Of a stretch of 64,000 bases of DNA, positions 33,884 through 43,509 are shown in pieces; the first letter of the stretch is position 1, and each line of letters opens with the position of its first letter. Origin of the DNA: Martinezella hainanensis (GTDB lineage: Bacteria > Pseudomonadota > Alphaproteobacteria > Rhizobiales > Rhizobiaceae); contig NZ_FMAC01000005.1 in the NCBI RefSeq assembly GCF_900094555.1, positions 496,001-560,000 on the forward strand, read 5' to 3'. Below the pieces are notes generated by a model. It saw only the letters and a program-made list of their open reading frames with translations, was not told where the DNA came from and did no database searches. Both the position numbers and the translations under genes were made by a program.

Positions 33884-35170
33884 TTGGCACAAAGAGCTGG
33901 CAAAGCTGACCTTCCCCTGCATGGCGGCCGCGTACCGCGCTGGCTCGGAGATCGAATGACGCGCCTGGGCGCCGTTATCACCGAGGCGATCGTGCAGCAT
34001 TATGGGCGCGACGAGCTGTTTCGCCGACTGGCCAATCCCTTCTGGTTCCAGTCCTTCGGCGCCGTCATAGGCATGGATTGGCATTCCTCGGGGATCACGA
34101 CAAGCGTGCTTGGCGCATTGAAGCGCGGCCTGACGCCGCTTTCCGGCGAACTCGGCATTCATGTCTGCGGCGGCCGCGGCGCGCAATCCCGAAAGACGCC
34201 AGGCGAACTGCTTGATATCGGCGATCGTGTCGGCATCGACGGCGCATCCCTTGCCATGAAAAGCCGGCTGATCGCGAAGGTGGATAGCGCCGCGGTGCAG
34301 GATGGTTTCGATCTCTATCTACACGGCTTCATCGTTGCCGATGACGGCAAGTGGGTCGTCATCCAACAGGGTATGAACGATGAACGGCGGCAGGCGCGGC
34401 GATATCACTGGCTATCGGAGGGTTTGACGAGCTTCCTGGATTCGCCGCATGCAGCCATCGAAGGACGCGAACAAGGCGAGATCGTCAATCTCGCCGATCG
34501 GCGCGCAGAACGCTCTCGCAACGGTCAGCTGGATTTGCTCGCCTCATTGGGCCCAGACAAAATCATTCGCGAATTCAGCGTACTGGAAGGACAAGTTCCA
34601 GTTATCAGTAAACAAGAGGCGCAGCCGATGCTGCCATACCTCATCATGCCAGCACATCATGCTGTGCGCCAGGAAGACGTGAACATGCGGCGCCTGCATG
34701 GCAATCTTGCCGCGGCTGCCGATCGCGGCCCGGTGGATTTCGAGGAGCTGCTTCTGACGCCTGGCGTCGGAGCGCGCACGGTAAAGGCTCTGGCGATGGT
34801 CGCCGAAGTCGTTCACGGCGCACCTTGCCGGTTCTCCGATCCCGCGCGCTTTTCCCTCGCACATGGCGGCAAGGACCGACATCCTTTTCCGGTGCCGCTG
34901 AAGGTCTATGACGAGACGATCAACGTGATGAAATCGGCCGTCAGGAAGGGGCGTCTCGGGCGCGACGAGGAGCTGTCGGCGCTGAAGCGGCTGGATGACC
35001 AATCGAGAGTGCTGGAACGATACGTCACTGGCCCAGATCTCAAGGAGATCGTTGCCGGTGAATTCGACAGGTCATTCTCTTATGGCGGTCGCAGCGTCTT
35101 CGGCTGGGAACCTCCCGCCGTCTCCGAGGACGACAGCGCACAGGGCGACCTCCGTTCTTCGAAGAGTTGA
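33884..35170 (+). CDS. DUF763 protein with helix-hairpin-helix motif
   Basis: 428 residues, TTG start giving MAQRAGKADLPLHGGRVPRWL, which matches the usual start of DUF763 proteins (RTGSADLPLHGGxxP-like). Conserved stretches include VIGMDWHSSGITTSVLGALKRGL and the GMNDERRQARRYHWLS region. Around residues 285-305 LLLTPGVGARTVKALAMVAEV is a helix-hairpin-helix, implying nucleic-acid binding. The family is best known from archaea and thermophiles and is experimentally uncharacterised to my knowledge. It stands alone, converging on gcd. A DNA repair or nuclease-like role is a guess from the HhH motif. Confidence 0.8.
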   Translation: MAQRAGKADLPLHGGRVPRWLGDRMTRLGAVITEAIVQHYGRDELFRRLANPFWFQSFGAVIGMDWHSSGITTSVLGALKRGLTPLSGELGIHVCGGRGAQSRKTPGELLDIGDRVGIDGASLAMKSRLIAKVDSAAVQDGFDLYLHGFIVADDGKWVVIQQGMNDERRQARRYHWLSEGLTSFLDSPHAAIEGREQGEIVNLADRRAERSRNGQLDLLASLGPDKIIREFSVLEGQVPVISKQEAQPMLPYLIMPAHHAVRQEDVNMRRLHGNLAAAADRGPVDFEELLLTPGVGARTVKALAMVAEVVHGAPCRFSDPARFSLAHGGKDRHPFPVPLKVYDETINVMKSAVRKGRLGRDEELSALKRLDDQSRVLERYVTGPDLKEIVAGEFDRSFSYGGRSVFGWEPPAVSEDDSAQGDLRSSKS

Positions 35171-35218
35171 GCCGAGGCTTGACGGAGCGCCGCGGCTGCC
35201 CGCCGCTCCATCCGTGGT

Positions 35219-37555
35219 TTATGGCAGCGTATAGCCGATCACATAGTCGCCCGGCTTCGTGCCAACGGAGCCGTGACCGCCTGCGATCATGACGACATAC
35301 TGCTTGTTGTCGCTGGCGGTATAGGTCATTGGCGTTGCCTGACCACCTGCGGGTAGACGCGCCTGCCAGAGCTGCTTACCGGACGTTACGTCATAGGCTC
35401 GCAGATAATCGTCCACAGCCGCGCCCAGGAAAGCAACGCCGCCCTTGGTGACGATCGGCCCGCCGATGCCTGGAACGCCGACCTTGATCGGTAGCGGCAA
35501 TGGCGTCATGTCGTAGATCGTGCCGTTCTTATGCTTATAGGCGATCTTGCCGGTCTTCAGATCGACACCGGCGACATAGCCCCAGGGTGGTGCCTGGCAT
35601 GGGATGCCGAGAGGGCTGACGAACGGACCCATATAGACGCCGTAAGGCGAGCCCTCGTTTCGGTTCAGACCCTGTTCGCTGCCCTTGTCGCCGGCTCCCT
35701 TTGGCGGAATCTCGGCGCGCGGCACCAATCGCGAAGTGAAAGCCAGATAGGTCGGCATGCCGAACATGATCTGCCGCTCTGGATCGACAGCGACGCTACC
35801 CCAGTTGAAAGTGCCGAAATTGCCGGGAAAGATGATCGAGCCGCGCAACGAGGGCGGGGTATAGCGACCCTCATACTGATGCTGATGGAAGGCAATCCGG
35901 CAGGCGAGCTGATCGAACAGCGAGACGCCCCACATGTCCTTTTCCTGGAGCGGCGGCGGCGAAAAGGTCAGGTCAGAGATCGGCTGCGTCGGTGAGGCAT
36001 GATCCTCGGGAATGGTGCCCCCGGGGGCAGGGATCTCCTTGAAGGGAATGATCGGCGCGCCGGTGCGGCGATCGAGCACGTAGATGTCGCCCTGCTTGGT
36101 CGAGGCGACCAGCGCGGGGACCGCGCCGCCGTCGGCCTTTGTCAGATCGACGAGCACGGGCTGGGCTGGCACATCCATATCCCAGAGATCATGATGAACG
36201 AATTGCTGCACCCATTTGAGCTGCCCGGTGTTGATATCGAGCGCGACCACCGAGGAGGAGAAGCGCTCGACATTGGCACTGCGCCCCATGCCGAGCTGAT
36301 CGGGTGTCTGGTTGCCAAGCGGAACATAGACCATGCCGAGCGTCTCGTCGGCGCTGGAAACCGACCAGCTATTCGGTGAGTTGGTCGTGTAGGTCTGCCC
36401 GGCCGGTATTGGCGCTGTCTGGTCCGGATTGCCGGAATCCCAGTTCCAGATCAACGCGCCGGTGCGGGCATCGAAAGCTCGGATGACGCCGGACTGTTCC
36501 TGGGTCGAGTAATTGTCGTTGACCGCACCGCCGATGATGATCTTGTCGGCGACGATGACGGGCGGCGATGTCGAATAATAATAGCCGGCCGGATTGTATT
36601 TCATGCCGGCTTCGAGACGCAGCACGCCTTGGTCGGCAAAGCTCGGGCACACCTTGCCATTGACGGCATCAAGCGCGATCAGCCTCGCATCCGAAGTCGG
36701 CAAGTAGACACGATCGGCGCAGGGCGCGCCGGCGGCGACTGCCTTGTCGTGATAATAGGAAACACCGCGGCAAGTCTGGTGCTGGCGGTTGGGATTCATC
36801 CCGGCATTGGCGTCGTAGCGCCATTTTTCCTTGCCGTCCGTCGCACCGATGGCGATCGCCAGACTATGGGGCGTGCAGATAAATAGCGTGTCGCCGATCT
36901 TCAGCGGCGTGACCTGATAGGTCGTCTCGCCAATGTCGTCTGGCCGCTTCACATCGCCGGTCTGGTATCGCCATACTTCCTTGAGGTTCTCTACATTCTG
37001 CGTATTGATCTGATCGAGGGGTGAATAACGTTGGCCGAAGGAGGTTCTGCCATATTGATGCCATTCACCATCAGGCACATCGCCACCCATCGGAGCGTTC
37101 GCAGCCATTGTCGTCGGTAGATCGCCGGAGAGATCGTGTGAATCTGTCGTCATCGAATAGACGGCAACGAGGATGGCGATGATCAAGGGGACCGCAAGCG
37201 GCCAGGGATTGGCTCCGTAGTGAACGCCGTCCAGACTGCGAAAGCCCAGCGGGCGGCGGATCCATGGTGTCAGTAGCCAGAGACCGATCAGAATGATCAG
37301 GCCTCCGCGTGGACCGAGCTGCCACCAGTCGAAACCGACCTCCCATATCGCCCATCCAAGCGCTGCCAGCACCAAAATCGCGTAGAGCCAGAGCGCGGTC
37401 GGCTTGCGCATATAAAGCAGGATCGCCGTTAGGAGAAAGGCGATGCCGGCCAGAAGATAGAAGGGACTTCCGCCCAGCAGCACAAGCCAAAGGCCGCCGC
37501 CGCCGAGCGCCAGACTGATGAGTACGAGGATGATCGATGTGATGACGATGGCCAT
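35219..37555 (-). CDS. gcd: Membrane-bound PQQ-dependent glucose dehydrogenase
   Basis: 778 residues from ATG 37555; a 60-residue extension to 37735 is not conserved-looking. Five N-terminal membrane helices (first MAIVITSIILVLISLALGGGGLWLVL) anchor an eight-bladed PQQ propeller. Blade motifs such as GDTLFICTPHSLAIAIGATDGKEKWRYDA, GALIWNWDSGNPDQTAP and FNWGSVAVDPERQ are visible; the C-terminus has GGVAFLGAAVDDYLRAYDVTSGKQLWQ. The enzyme oxidises glucose to gluconolactone in the periplasm and feeds electrons to ubiquinone, often helping mineral phosphate solubilisation. No pqq synthesis genes are in the window. Confidence 0.93.
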   Translation of the reverse strand: MAIVITSIILVLISLALGGGGLWLVLLGGSPFYLLAGIAFLLTAILLYMRKPTALWLYAILVLAALGWAIWEVGFDWWQLGPRGGLIILIGLWLLTPWIRRPLGFRSLDGVHYGANPWPLAVPLIIAILVAVYSMTTDSHDLSGDLPTTMAANAPMGGDVPDGEWHQYGRTSFGQRYSPLDQINTQNVENLKEVWRYQTGDVKRPDDIGETTYQVTPLKIGDTLFICTPHSLAIAIGATDGKEKWRYDANAGMNPNRQHQTCRGVSYYHDKAVAAGAPCADRVYLPTSDARLIALDAVNGKVCPSFADQGVLRLEAGMKYNPAGYYYSTSPPVIVADKIIIGGAVNDNYSTQEQSGVIRAFDARTGALIWNWDSGNPDQTAPIPAGQTYTTNSPNSWSVSSADETLGMVYVPLGNQTPDQLGMGRSANVERFSSSVVALDINTGQLKWVQQFVHHDLWDMDVPAQPVLVDLTKADGGAVPALVASTKQGDIYVLDRRTGAPIIPFKEIPAPGGTIPEDHASPTQPISDLTFSPPPLQEKDMWGVSLFDQLACRIAFHQHQYEGRYTPPSLRGSIIFPGNFGTFNWGSVAVDPERQIMFGMPTYLAFTSRLVPRAEIPPKGAGDKGSEQGLNRNEGSPYGVYMGPFVSPLGIPCQAPPWGYVAGVDLKTGKIAYKHKNGTIYDMTPLPLPIKVGVPGIGGPIVTKGGVAFLGAAVDDYLRAYDVTSGKQLWQARLPAGGQATPMTYTASDNKQYVVMIAGGHGSVGTKPGDYVIGYTLP

Positions 37556-37911
37556 GATCTGCTCCAGTCTATCCGCCGATTGGACAGTAATTGATCGAAG
37601 GCATGCGAACCCGGCCGAGATCCTTTCGAACCTCAACGCAGAGCTTAGGTCTAAATCGATATCAGTTGCTTCGCCTGCAACGAGAAGAGCCGCGCCGAGG
37701 GTGATTTGGATCGATACATCAAGCCCCCCAATCAAATCAGAGATTGAACGTCAGGATTGCAAGAATGTTCCAATCCGGCCAGTCATTCAAGTTCGATGCC
37801 GCGGAGCCCGATTTGATTAACGGACGTAGTTAATTTTTTAACAATTTTTCGGAATACTAATGGAACAGATATTGGAATCAAGGGTTTCCGTGCAGAGCCG
37901 GAGGACTAGAA
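37556..37911. other. 356-base intergenic region between gcd and a small frame
   Basis: Divergent region. The right part (37810-37880) is AT-rich and contains GTTAA-TTTT-TTAAC (37829-37842), a possible regulator site. No gene or clear promoter pair recognised. Confidence 0.4.
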
Positions 37912-38100
37912 ATGAATATGAAGATCGTTACCGCCCAGTCGGAAGTCGAAACGGACGACACCGGAACCTATCCGGATGGCATGCTGGAGCGTATTCTGGT
38001 CGAGTTTTCCGCAAGCTCTGAACGGCAGCATCGCAAATCTCACGAGCGCGATTACGGCGCACGCAAGGCGCTTCGGCCGATACCCGCCGGGCTGGCTTGA
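37912..38100 (+). CDS. Small hypothetical protein
   Basis: 62-residue frame starting MNMKIVTAQSEVETDDTGTY, with a good Shine-Dalgarno (GGAGGA) 8 bases upstream, which is the main reason to believe it. Hydrophilic, ending in a basic His/Arg-rich stretch (SERQHRKSHERDYGARKALR). No family recognised. It converges on an esterase gene 23 bases away. Confidence 0.4.
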   Translation: MNMKIVTAQSEVETDDTGTYPDGMLERILVEFSASSERQHRKSHERDYGARKALRPIPAGLA

Positions 38101-38123
38101 AGGGCCGAAACTCACTTTTTTCG

Positions 38124-38852
38124 TTAGATGTAGAGCGGCGCCATCCGACGCCACGCACCTGCGCGATGGGCGCGCCCATCCCATACATGTAGCCGATGAT
38201 CGATCCGTTTGTCGGCGAGTAGCTGACTAAGATGGCGATTATTGTCGAAGAAGGGATCGGCGTCTCCGATCGTCATCACGATGTCGATCTGGCGCAACCT
38301 GTCCAAACGCCATTCGCAGGCGAGTCCCGGCAAAAAATGTGTCGGGGTGTGAAAGTAGATATCGTCGTCATAGTAGCCGTCGAACAGATCCGTGAAGGAC
38401 TCGACCTCCATCGTCAGATCGTAGCGGCCGGAAAAGGCGACCAGCTTGCGGAAAAGGTGAGGGTGGCGGAAGACCAGGCTTGCAGCCTGGAAGGCACCGA
38501 GACTGCAGCCGTGAACGATGGTGCACTCGTGCCCGTTCTTCTGCGCCATCAGCGGCAGGACTTCGTTGAGAATATATTCCTCGAAAGCATTATGCCTGCG
38601 TATGCGCTCGGCGGGATGACGATGGGAACCATAGAAGGTTTCGCCCCCCAGTCCCTCGATGCAGTAGAGCTGGAGCTGTCCGGCATTCAGCTTGTCCGCG
38701 AGGCTGGCGACGAGGCCGATCTGCTCATACTCCCAGAAACGGCCGTCGCGCGTGGGAAACACCAATACTTTGGCGCCGGCATGACCGAATACCAGCAGCT
38801 CCATGTCTCGATGCAGCCGAGGGCTGTACCAGCATAGGTATTCGCGGTTCAT
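38124..38852 (-). CDS. Esterase-family alpha/beta hydrolase
   Basis: 242 residues of the putative esterase (esterase D-like) group. The nucleophile elbow is HGCSLGAFQAASL; the acid is probably in TIGDADPFFDN and the His near the C-terminus (LHVWDGRAHRAGAWRRM). No signal peptide. Its start overlaps the stop of the acetylxylan-esterase-like gene upstream by 4 bases (ATGA), so the two hydrolases are co-translated. Substrate unknown; related proteins act on acyl-CoA, glutathione thioesters or ester-bound antibiotics. Confidence 0.8.
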   Translation of the reverse strand: MNREYLCWYSPRLHRDMELLVFGHAGAKVLVFPTRDGRFWEYEQIGLVASLADKLNAGQLQLYCIEGLGGETFYGSHRHPAERIRRHNAFEEYILNEVLPLMAQKNGHECTIVHGCSLGAFQAASLVFRHPHLFRKLVAFSGRYDLTMEVESFTDLFDGYYDDDIYFHTPTHFLPGLACEWRLDRLRQIDIVMTIGDADPFFDNNRHLSQLLADKRIDHRLHVWDGRAHRAGAWRRMAPLYI

Positions 38853-39808
38853 AGCGCCTTGAAGAATTGCCCGACTTTCTCTCGCAGAATTGCGTTCTGC
38901 TGTTCGCTGCCAATATAATCGAAGTGGCCGGCATCCAGGATGAAGGTTTCGTTAAATTTCTGCAGCGCATTTGCGACAGAGAACTGGCAGGGCGGCGCAA
39001 CGGCGGGATCGAAAAGGGCGGGTGCGACGAGCATCGGCACAGTGATGCGCCGCGCTGCGATCGCAGCATCGAAGAACCGCAATGTCTCCAGAACGCTGCC
39101 GTGTTTTTCCTGATAGGCCTGAACCGATTGGGCACTGCCGACGGTCGGCAGTGTCAACCATAGCTGCCGATGACCGAAAGTCGGGACGATGAGGTGGCCG
39201 CGCCTGATCCGCGCATCGAAAGGAATGGCAAGCGCGCCGATGCCTCCGCCGAAACTGATGCCGCTATAGCCGATATGGCCAGCAAGCCAGGGATAGAGGG
39301 TCTCCAAGGTCGAGACGGCAAGCCAGATGTCTTCGACGCAGCCGCCGATGATATAGGTATCGCGGCTTTCGATGCCGCAAAGAACGTGGCCGGATGCGTC
39401 CGAGGGGATTTTCGCGCTGGCGCTGAGAGAGAGCCCGCGGCAGCAGGGAAACAGGACGGCCGTCTCCTCTAGCGGCAGATCAAATTCCGGCTGGTCTCGT
39501 CCGCCATATCCGTGTCCAACCACCAGGCCGCGCCGCACCTGTCCGTTGCGGGGGATGAGCAGCCAGCCGTTAATCTGAAATGACCCTGTCGACATGTAGC
39601 TGATATCGAAGACCTGCCAGTTGTCGTGACGCTGCTTGCTGTGGCGAAGCTTGGGTTGCGGATCAATGGCCAGGGCCGCCCTGTAGCGCTGCTGCCAGAA
39701 ATCGTCGAAGCCCGCCGGGGCTTCCGGCGTCTCTATCGCCTGCAACTGCGCAAGCTGCATGCCATAGGTCGGATCGAAGTTGAAGGGATGGGATGTCGGT
39801 ATGCTCAT
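38849..39808 (-). CDS. Acetylxylan esterase-like (AXE1 / cephalosporin-C deacetylase family) hydrolase
   Basis: 319 residues from ATG 39808; a GTG/TTG-type extension of 15 residues is rejected. The start region FDDFWQQRYRAALA and GWLLIPRNGQVRRGLVVGHGYGG match the AXE1 family, with the nucleophile in YSGISFGGGIGALAI, an Asp in VAPALFDPAVAP and the His in DAGHFDYIG. Cytosolic (no signal). These enzymes remove acetyl groups from sugars and oligosaccharides. It forms a two-gene operon with the esterase downstream. Confidence 0.82.
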   Translation of the reverse strand: MSIPTSHPFNFDPTYGMQLAQLQAIETPEAPAGFDDFWQQRYRAALAIDPQPKLRHSKQRHDNWQVFDISYMSTGSFQINGWLLIPRNGQVRRGLVVGHGYGGRDQPEFDLPLEETAVLFPCCRGLSLSASAKIPSDASGHVLCGIESRDTYIIGGCVEDIWLAVSTLETLYPWLAGHIGYSGISFGGGIGALAIPFDARIRRGHLIVPTFGHRQLWLTLPTVGSAQSVQAYQEKHGSVLETLRFFDAAIAARRITVPMLVAPALFDPAVAPPCQFSVANALQKFNETFILDAGHFDYIGSEQQNAILREKVGQFFKAL

Positions 39809-39891
39809 GACAAGTTTTTCGCGTGAAAGCTCAGGTAAGGCAAGAACCAACATCGCCTGTCCGCAGGCCCTCGTCGCAGCTTAGTCCCTAT

Positions 39892-40449
39892 TCATTCATG
39901 AATTTCTCGTTTGGGACGATCGATGCGGTAGAGCACGTGCGGCCGCAGAATATTGCCTGGCGGCACGGTGATATCATCGAAATCGCCATCACCAACGTGG
40001 ATCATGCCGATCTTCTCCATCGCACGGCGGGAGGGGGTGTTGATCGCTGAGGTATAACCGATCAGGCAGTCAGCATGAAGCTCCTGCCAGGCGAAGTCCA
40101 GGCAGCGTCGGCTGATTTCCGCCGCATAGCCCTGCCGCCAGTAGGCACGTCCCAGAATCCAACCGATCTCCAATGGAAAATCGCCCGGAACCTCCGGCCC
40201 AGGACGTGAAAGGCCCGCACCGCCAATCAGCGCGCCATCGGCTTTCCGCTCGACGGCCAGAAAGCCGAAACCTTCCCTGGCCAACTGTCCGTTGGCTTCA
40301 TCGATCAATTCATCCGTCTCAGCCGCCGTGAGCAGGCTCGGATAATAATATTGCCGGACCTGCGCATCCGCGTTTATGGCGGCAAAAGGAGTACGATCAC
40401 CATCCTGCCAGGGCCTGAGAACGAGCCGGGAGGTTTCCAGAATAAGCAT
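39892..40449 (-). CDS. GNAT-family acetyltransferase (RimJ/RimL-like)
   Basis: 185 residues from ATG 40449, with AAGGAG 5 bases upstream; longer in-frame versions lack a ribosome-binding site. Opening LILETSRLVLRPWQDGDRTPF is typical of the Acetyltransf_3 group. The acetyl-CoA loop is GRAYWRQGYAAEISRRCLDFA, and strand 5 is LIGYTSAINTPSRRAMEKIGM. Substrate unknown. Confidence 0.85.
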   Translation of the reverse strand: MLILETSRLVLRPWQDGDRTPFAAINADAQVRQYYYPSLLTAAETDELIDEANGQLAREGFGFLAVERKADGALIGGAGLSRPGPEVPGDFPLEIGWILGRAYWRQGYAAEISRRCLDFAWQELHADCLIGYTSAINTPSRRAMEKIGMIHVGDGDFDDITVPPGNILRPHVLYRIDRPKREIHE

Positions 40450-40682
40450 CGTGCTCCTTGGGATAACGGATTGATTTCGATGGTGCGCGGACACGCAATC
40501 CTTGTAGAGGTCGGCAGGCTGCGCCGCATCTGCATCCACGAATTCATCACGAAAGTCCATCGTTACCGGCTGATATTCATCCTCTGTGAATCCTGCCGCA
40601 CCGCAGAAAAGATGACGCAAATAGACAGGGTTTGTTGCGAACGGCTGTCGCTTCCTTACCTTCGTTGGGGTATAGTGGAGCT

Positions 40683-40949
40683 ATGAACAGGGTCCTAACG
40701 ATACTTGCGGGAATTTCGATTGCAGGCTCCGCAATGGCAGGGCAAAGTCAAATCGCTCAAAGCACCTACAAGGCTCAGGATTGTTCCAGTGCGGTGGATC
40801 AGGTTCTGTCGACGACGAAGGGACGTCTCCTATCCGTCAAACCACGCGAGAATCGTTGTATCGTGACTGTGATCGTTCCGCATGGCGAGCAACGGCCGGA
40901 AAAGGTCGTCGTTCGTGTCGATTATAGCAATGCCGATAACGGCCAGTAA
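40683..40949 (+). CDS. Small secreted protein, PepSY-like character
   Basis: 88 residues from ATG 40683. N-terminal signal peptide MNRVLTILAGISIAGSAMAG with an AMA site. The mature part has two cysteines (AQDCSSAV and ENRCIVTVIV) and ends in a beta hairpin KVVVRVDYSN. The helix-strand pattern GRLLSVKPRENRCIVTVIVP resembles PepSY-type small periplasmic proteins, but the match is weak. The next gene starts 30 bases downstream and may be co-transcribed. Confidence 0.55.
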   Translation: MNRVLTILAGISIAGSAMAGQSQIAQSTYKAQDCSSAVDQVLSTTKGRLLSVKPRENRCIVTVIVPHGEQRPEKVVVRVDYSNADNGQ

Positions 40950-40979
40950 CTGCAGGCGGTGAAAGGGACCGCGAGAGAA

Positions 40980-41285
40980 ATGGGTGAAGTTATCCAGTTT
41001 CGACCCGCGACGAGATACGGCAAGCATCCTGATGCGCAAGCGCGCATGGAAAGGGAGTTGCAGCTTCCCTTTGCAACGGCGGATCAACCCATGCGAAAGC
41101 TCGTCCGCGCAAATCCGCCGGATGCGTTGCCCGTTGCCAAATCGAAAATTGGACTTCCGATTAGCGGTATCGTCATCGTAGTCGGCTCCATCCTGGTCTA
41201 TGCGCTGGTGATATCCCATGTCGTCGGCCAGCCGCATTATTCGGCTCGCGCCAACCTGATGCCTTCGATTTTCCTGCAAAACTAG
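40980..41285 (+). CDS. Hypothetical protein with one membrane segment
   Basis: 101 residues from ATG 40980 (GTG at 40959 gives a 7-residue longer form). The N-terminal 60 residues are hydrophilic (MGEVIQFRPATRYGKHPDAQ), then one membrane helix ISGIVIVVGSILVYALVISHVVG, and a short tail. Predicted inner-membrane single-pass protein. No family recognised. It follows the small secreted protein gene. Confidence 0.5.
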   Translation: MGEVIQFRPATRYGKHPDAQARMERELQLPFATADQPMRKLVRANPPDALPVAKSKIGLPISGIVIVVGSILVYALVISHVVGQPHYSARANLMPSIFLQN

Positions 41286-41658
41286 ATTTGCCCGGCAAGA
41301 ACCGCATGGTGAAGCAGGCCCGCCTTGATGCGTCGGTGTAACTTGAGCTCTCAAGAATAGATCCGCTTTCGAGCAATACGATACGCATCGCCAACTCATT
41401 TTCGGCACTATTCTTTTCTATCGCATGCGCGGAACATGATGCCGGCAACCAGCCGCAATATAAAGCCGCAGCTCAACATGGGCAAAACTGCCATCCCGCA
41501 AGCGGCAGACGCAAAATACGGAAGACGGTCATATCAGGCCGACTGTTTCCGATAGGCGGACTTAAAGAATATGAGAAAGATTTAAGCCTGTTCGTTAAGT
41601 GAAGATTCCATCAAATCTGATGTAATCCACAATAGACGATAATTTTGGAGAGCATTTT
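41286..41658. other. 373-base intergenic region upstream of the diguanylate cyclase
   Basis: No gene recognised. Contains a 14-base inverted repeat CTTGAG-CT-CTCAAG (41342-41355). The last 80 bases are AT-rich and probably hold the cyclase promoter; I could not place its boxes with confidence. Confidence 0.4.
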
Positions 41659-43458
41659 TTGTCGCGGCTTAAAATTCAACAGCTGCAATGGATCGGTGCA
41701 GTAGCTGTTATCATGGTTTGCTTGATGATGGCCGGCTCGACGATTGCCTTCAGCCTGTCGGATTACATCAACTACAAGCGCGGCGTTATGGAATTCGGCC
41801 GCTTTCATACGGCGCTGCATGCGGCCGCGACGATATCGAGAGAGCGCGGTCCCGCCAACAGTCTCATGGGCGCTTCGGAGGGCGAGCAAGCACAATTCGC
41901 CGCCGCCTTGAAAGCAAGCCGCGAAGCAACCGACAAGGATATCGCCAAGCTCGAAGCGCTCTTTAAAACGGAAATAGATCAGTCCGCGGAAATGCGCAGC
42001 GCGTTCATGGCGCTTAAGGCTCAGTTGGAGAGCGGCCGTCAGGCGGTCGATGCGGTGGCCGCCCTGTCGCGCGGCGAGCGCAACGGCGCAAAGATCGCAG
42101 ACGCCATACAGGCGATGTTCCGTGCAGCGGACCGTGCCCAGGACTACCGGGATGTCGCCGGCCGATCGATCATTGCACTGGCGCCCGAGACGGGCGCCGA
42201 AGTCATGCTGACCTCGATGGCCGGAACACTTAGGGAGCGCGCCGGAAGGCTGGGCTCCTATGTCGTCATGATGCTGGCCTCGCAGGGGCAGGCCCGTTCC
42301 CACTATAGGGCTGCGTTCGATAGCGAATTGAATCGGCTTTTCGAAGTGAATGCGCTGCTGAAAACCTATGCGCCCGTTACATTGCAATCCCAGGCCGTCG
42401 CAAGACTGTTGGACCAGGTGACTATAAGCTACTTTGCCGGAGCGCTGCCTTACGCTCAGCGTGTCGCCTTTGATCTGAACGCGAGCGATACGCTCACGCC
42501 GGGCGAGTTCACAGCGAAATATGTGCCTGGAATGAAATCGACCGAGAACCTGCGCGAACTTATCGAAACCGCGGCATTGAACTCCCTTGACGAAGTACAG
42601 CAGAAATCTCTGAGAGCCATGCTGATTTCCGCGCTGCTTGCCGGCATGGCGATATCGGTCATGATTGCGTTGGCCTATGTGCTCCGGCGTTCACTCTTCC
42701 GGCCGATGTTTGCCGTCATGCGGCAGATCGACGAGATTGCCGTCGGCAATCTCACAACGCCAGCGCCGATACCTTACGCCGGACGTGAAATGCGAGAGCT
42801 GTTTCTGCGTCTTGACCTTCTGCGCGAACAGCAGCGTTTCAAGCGGCGCCTGGAAATGGAGCGCAAATCAATGACGGAGGAGCTCAGACGCCTCTCACAG
42901 ACGGATGCGCTCACCGGCCTCCTCAATCGGCGCGCGCTGGAGGATGCGGTGGAAGAGCTGCTTGCAGACCCGAAAACGAGCTCCCGAGGCTTCGCAATCA
43001 TCATGCTCGATATCGACCATTTCAAATCGATCAACGATCGGTACGGTCACGCTGTCGGCGACTTGGTGCTGCAAAGAACGGCACAGATTCTAGGCCCGTG
43101 TCTGCGTGCCGCCGATCTATTTGCCCGCTATGGCGGTGAGGAATTCATCGTCGTGATGGGCGACGTTACCGAGGCGTCGGCACGCTCCATGGCGGAGCGA
43201 TTGCGGCAAACCTTGGCACAAGCCATTGTCAGCGATGAGCACGGCCTGAAGGTGACGGCGAGCTTCGGCGTCGACTGGCAGGCGCAATGCGTGTTCGAAA
43301 ATTGGGAAAAGCTGGCCGTCGTCGCAGACAACCGGCTCTATCAGGCCAAGCGCAACGGACGCAATTTGGTCTGCTCGTCCGATAATGCGACCGGACAGAC
43401 GGCAATTTCCGCCTCGAGGCGCGGCCCGAACAGCCCGGGCGGCGCAAACGCCGCCTAA
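41659..43458 (+). CDS. Membrane-anchored diguanylate cyclase with periplasmic sensor
   Basis: 599 residues, TTG start with GGAGAG 6 bases upstream. TM1 is WIGAVAVIMVCLMMAGSTIAF; a periplasmic helical domain of about 290 residues follows, then TM2 (LLAGMAISVMIALAYVL) and a HAMP-like linker. The periplasmic part opens with ATISRERGPANSLMGA, which recalls NIT-type (nitrate/nitrite-sensing) domains. The GGDEF domain begins SQTDALTGLLNRRALED; the active site is RYGGEEF and an inhibitory I-site RAAD lies five residues before it. All catalytic residues are present, so it should make cyclic di-GMP under product control. The nearby Csu-type pilus operon is a conceivable downstream process. Confidence 0.9.
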   Translation: MSRLKIQQLQWIGAVAVIMVCLMMAGSTIAFSLSDYINYKRGVMEFGRFHTALHAAATISRERGPANSLMGASEGEQAQFAAALKASREATDKDIAKLEALFKTEIDQSAEMRSAFMALKAQLESGRQAVDAVAALSRGERNGAKIADAIQAMFRAADRAQDYRDVAGRSIIALAPETGAEVMLTSMAGTLRERAGRLGSYVVMMLASQGQARSHYRAAFDSELNRLFEVNALLKTYAPVTLQSQAVARLLDQVTISYFAGALPYAQRVAFDLNASDTLTPGEFTAKYVPGMKSTENLRELIETAALNSLDEVQQKSLRAMLISALLAGMAISVMIALAYVLRRSLFRPMFAVMRQIDEIAVGNLTTPAPIPYAGREMRELFLRLDLLREQQRFKRRLEMERKSMTEELRRLSQTDALTGLLNRRALEDAVEELLADPKTSSRGFAIIMLDIDHFKSINDRYGHAVGDLVLQRTAQILGPCLRAADLFARYGGEEFIVVMGDVTEASARSMAERLRQTLAQAIVSDEHGLKVTASFGVDWQAQCVFENWEKLAVVADNRLYQAKRNGRNLVCSSDNATGQTAISASRRGPNSPGGANAA

Positions 43459-43509
43459 GAAACGGATACCCCATAGCGCCGAGATCGAACCGATCCAATC
43501 GGGACAAAA

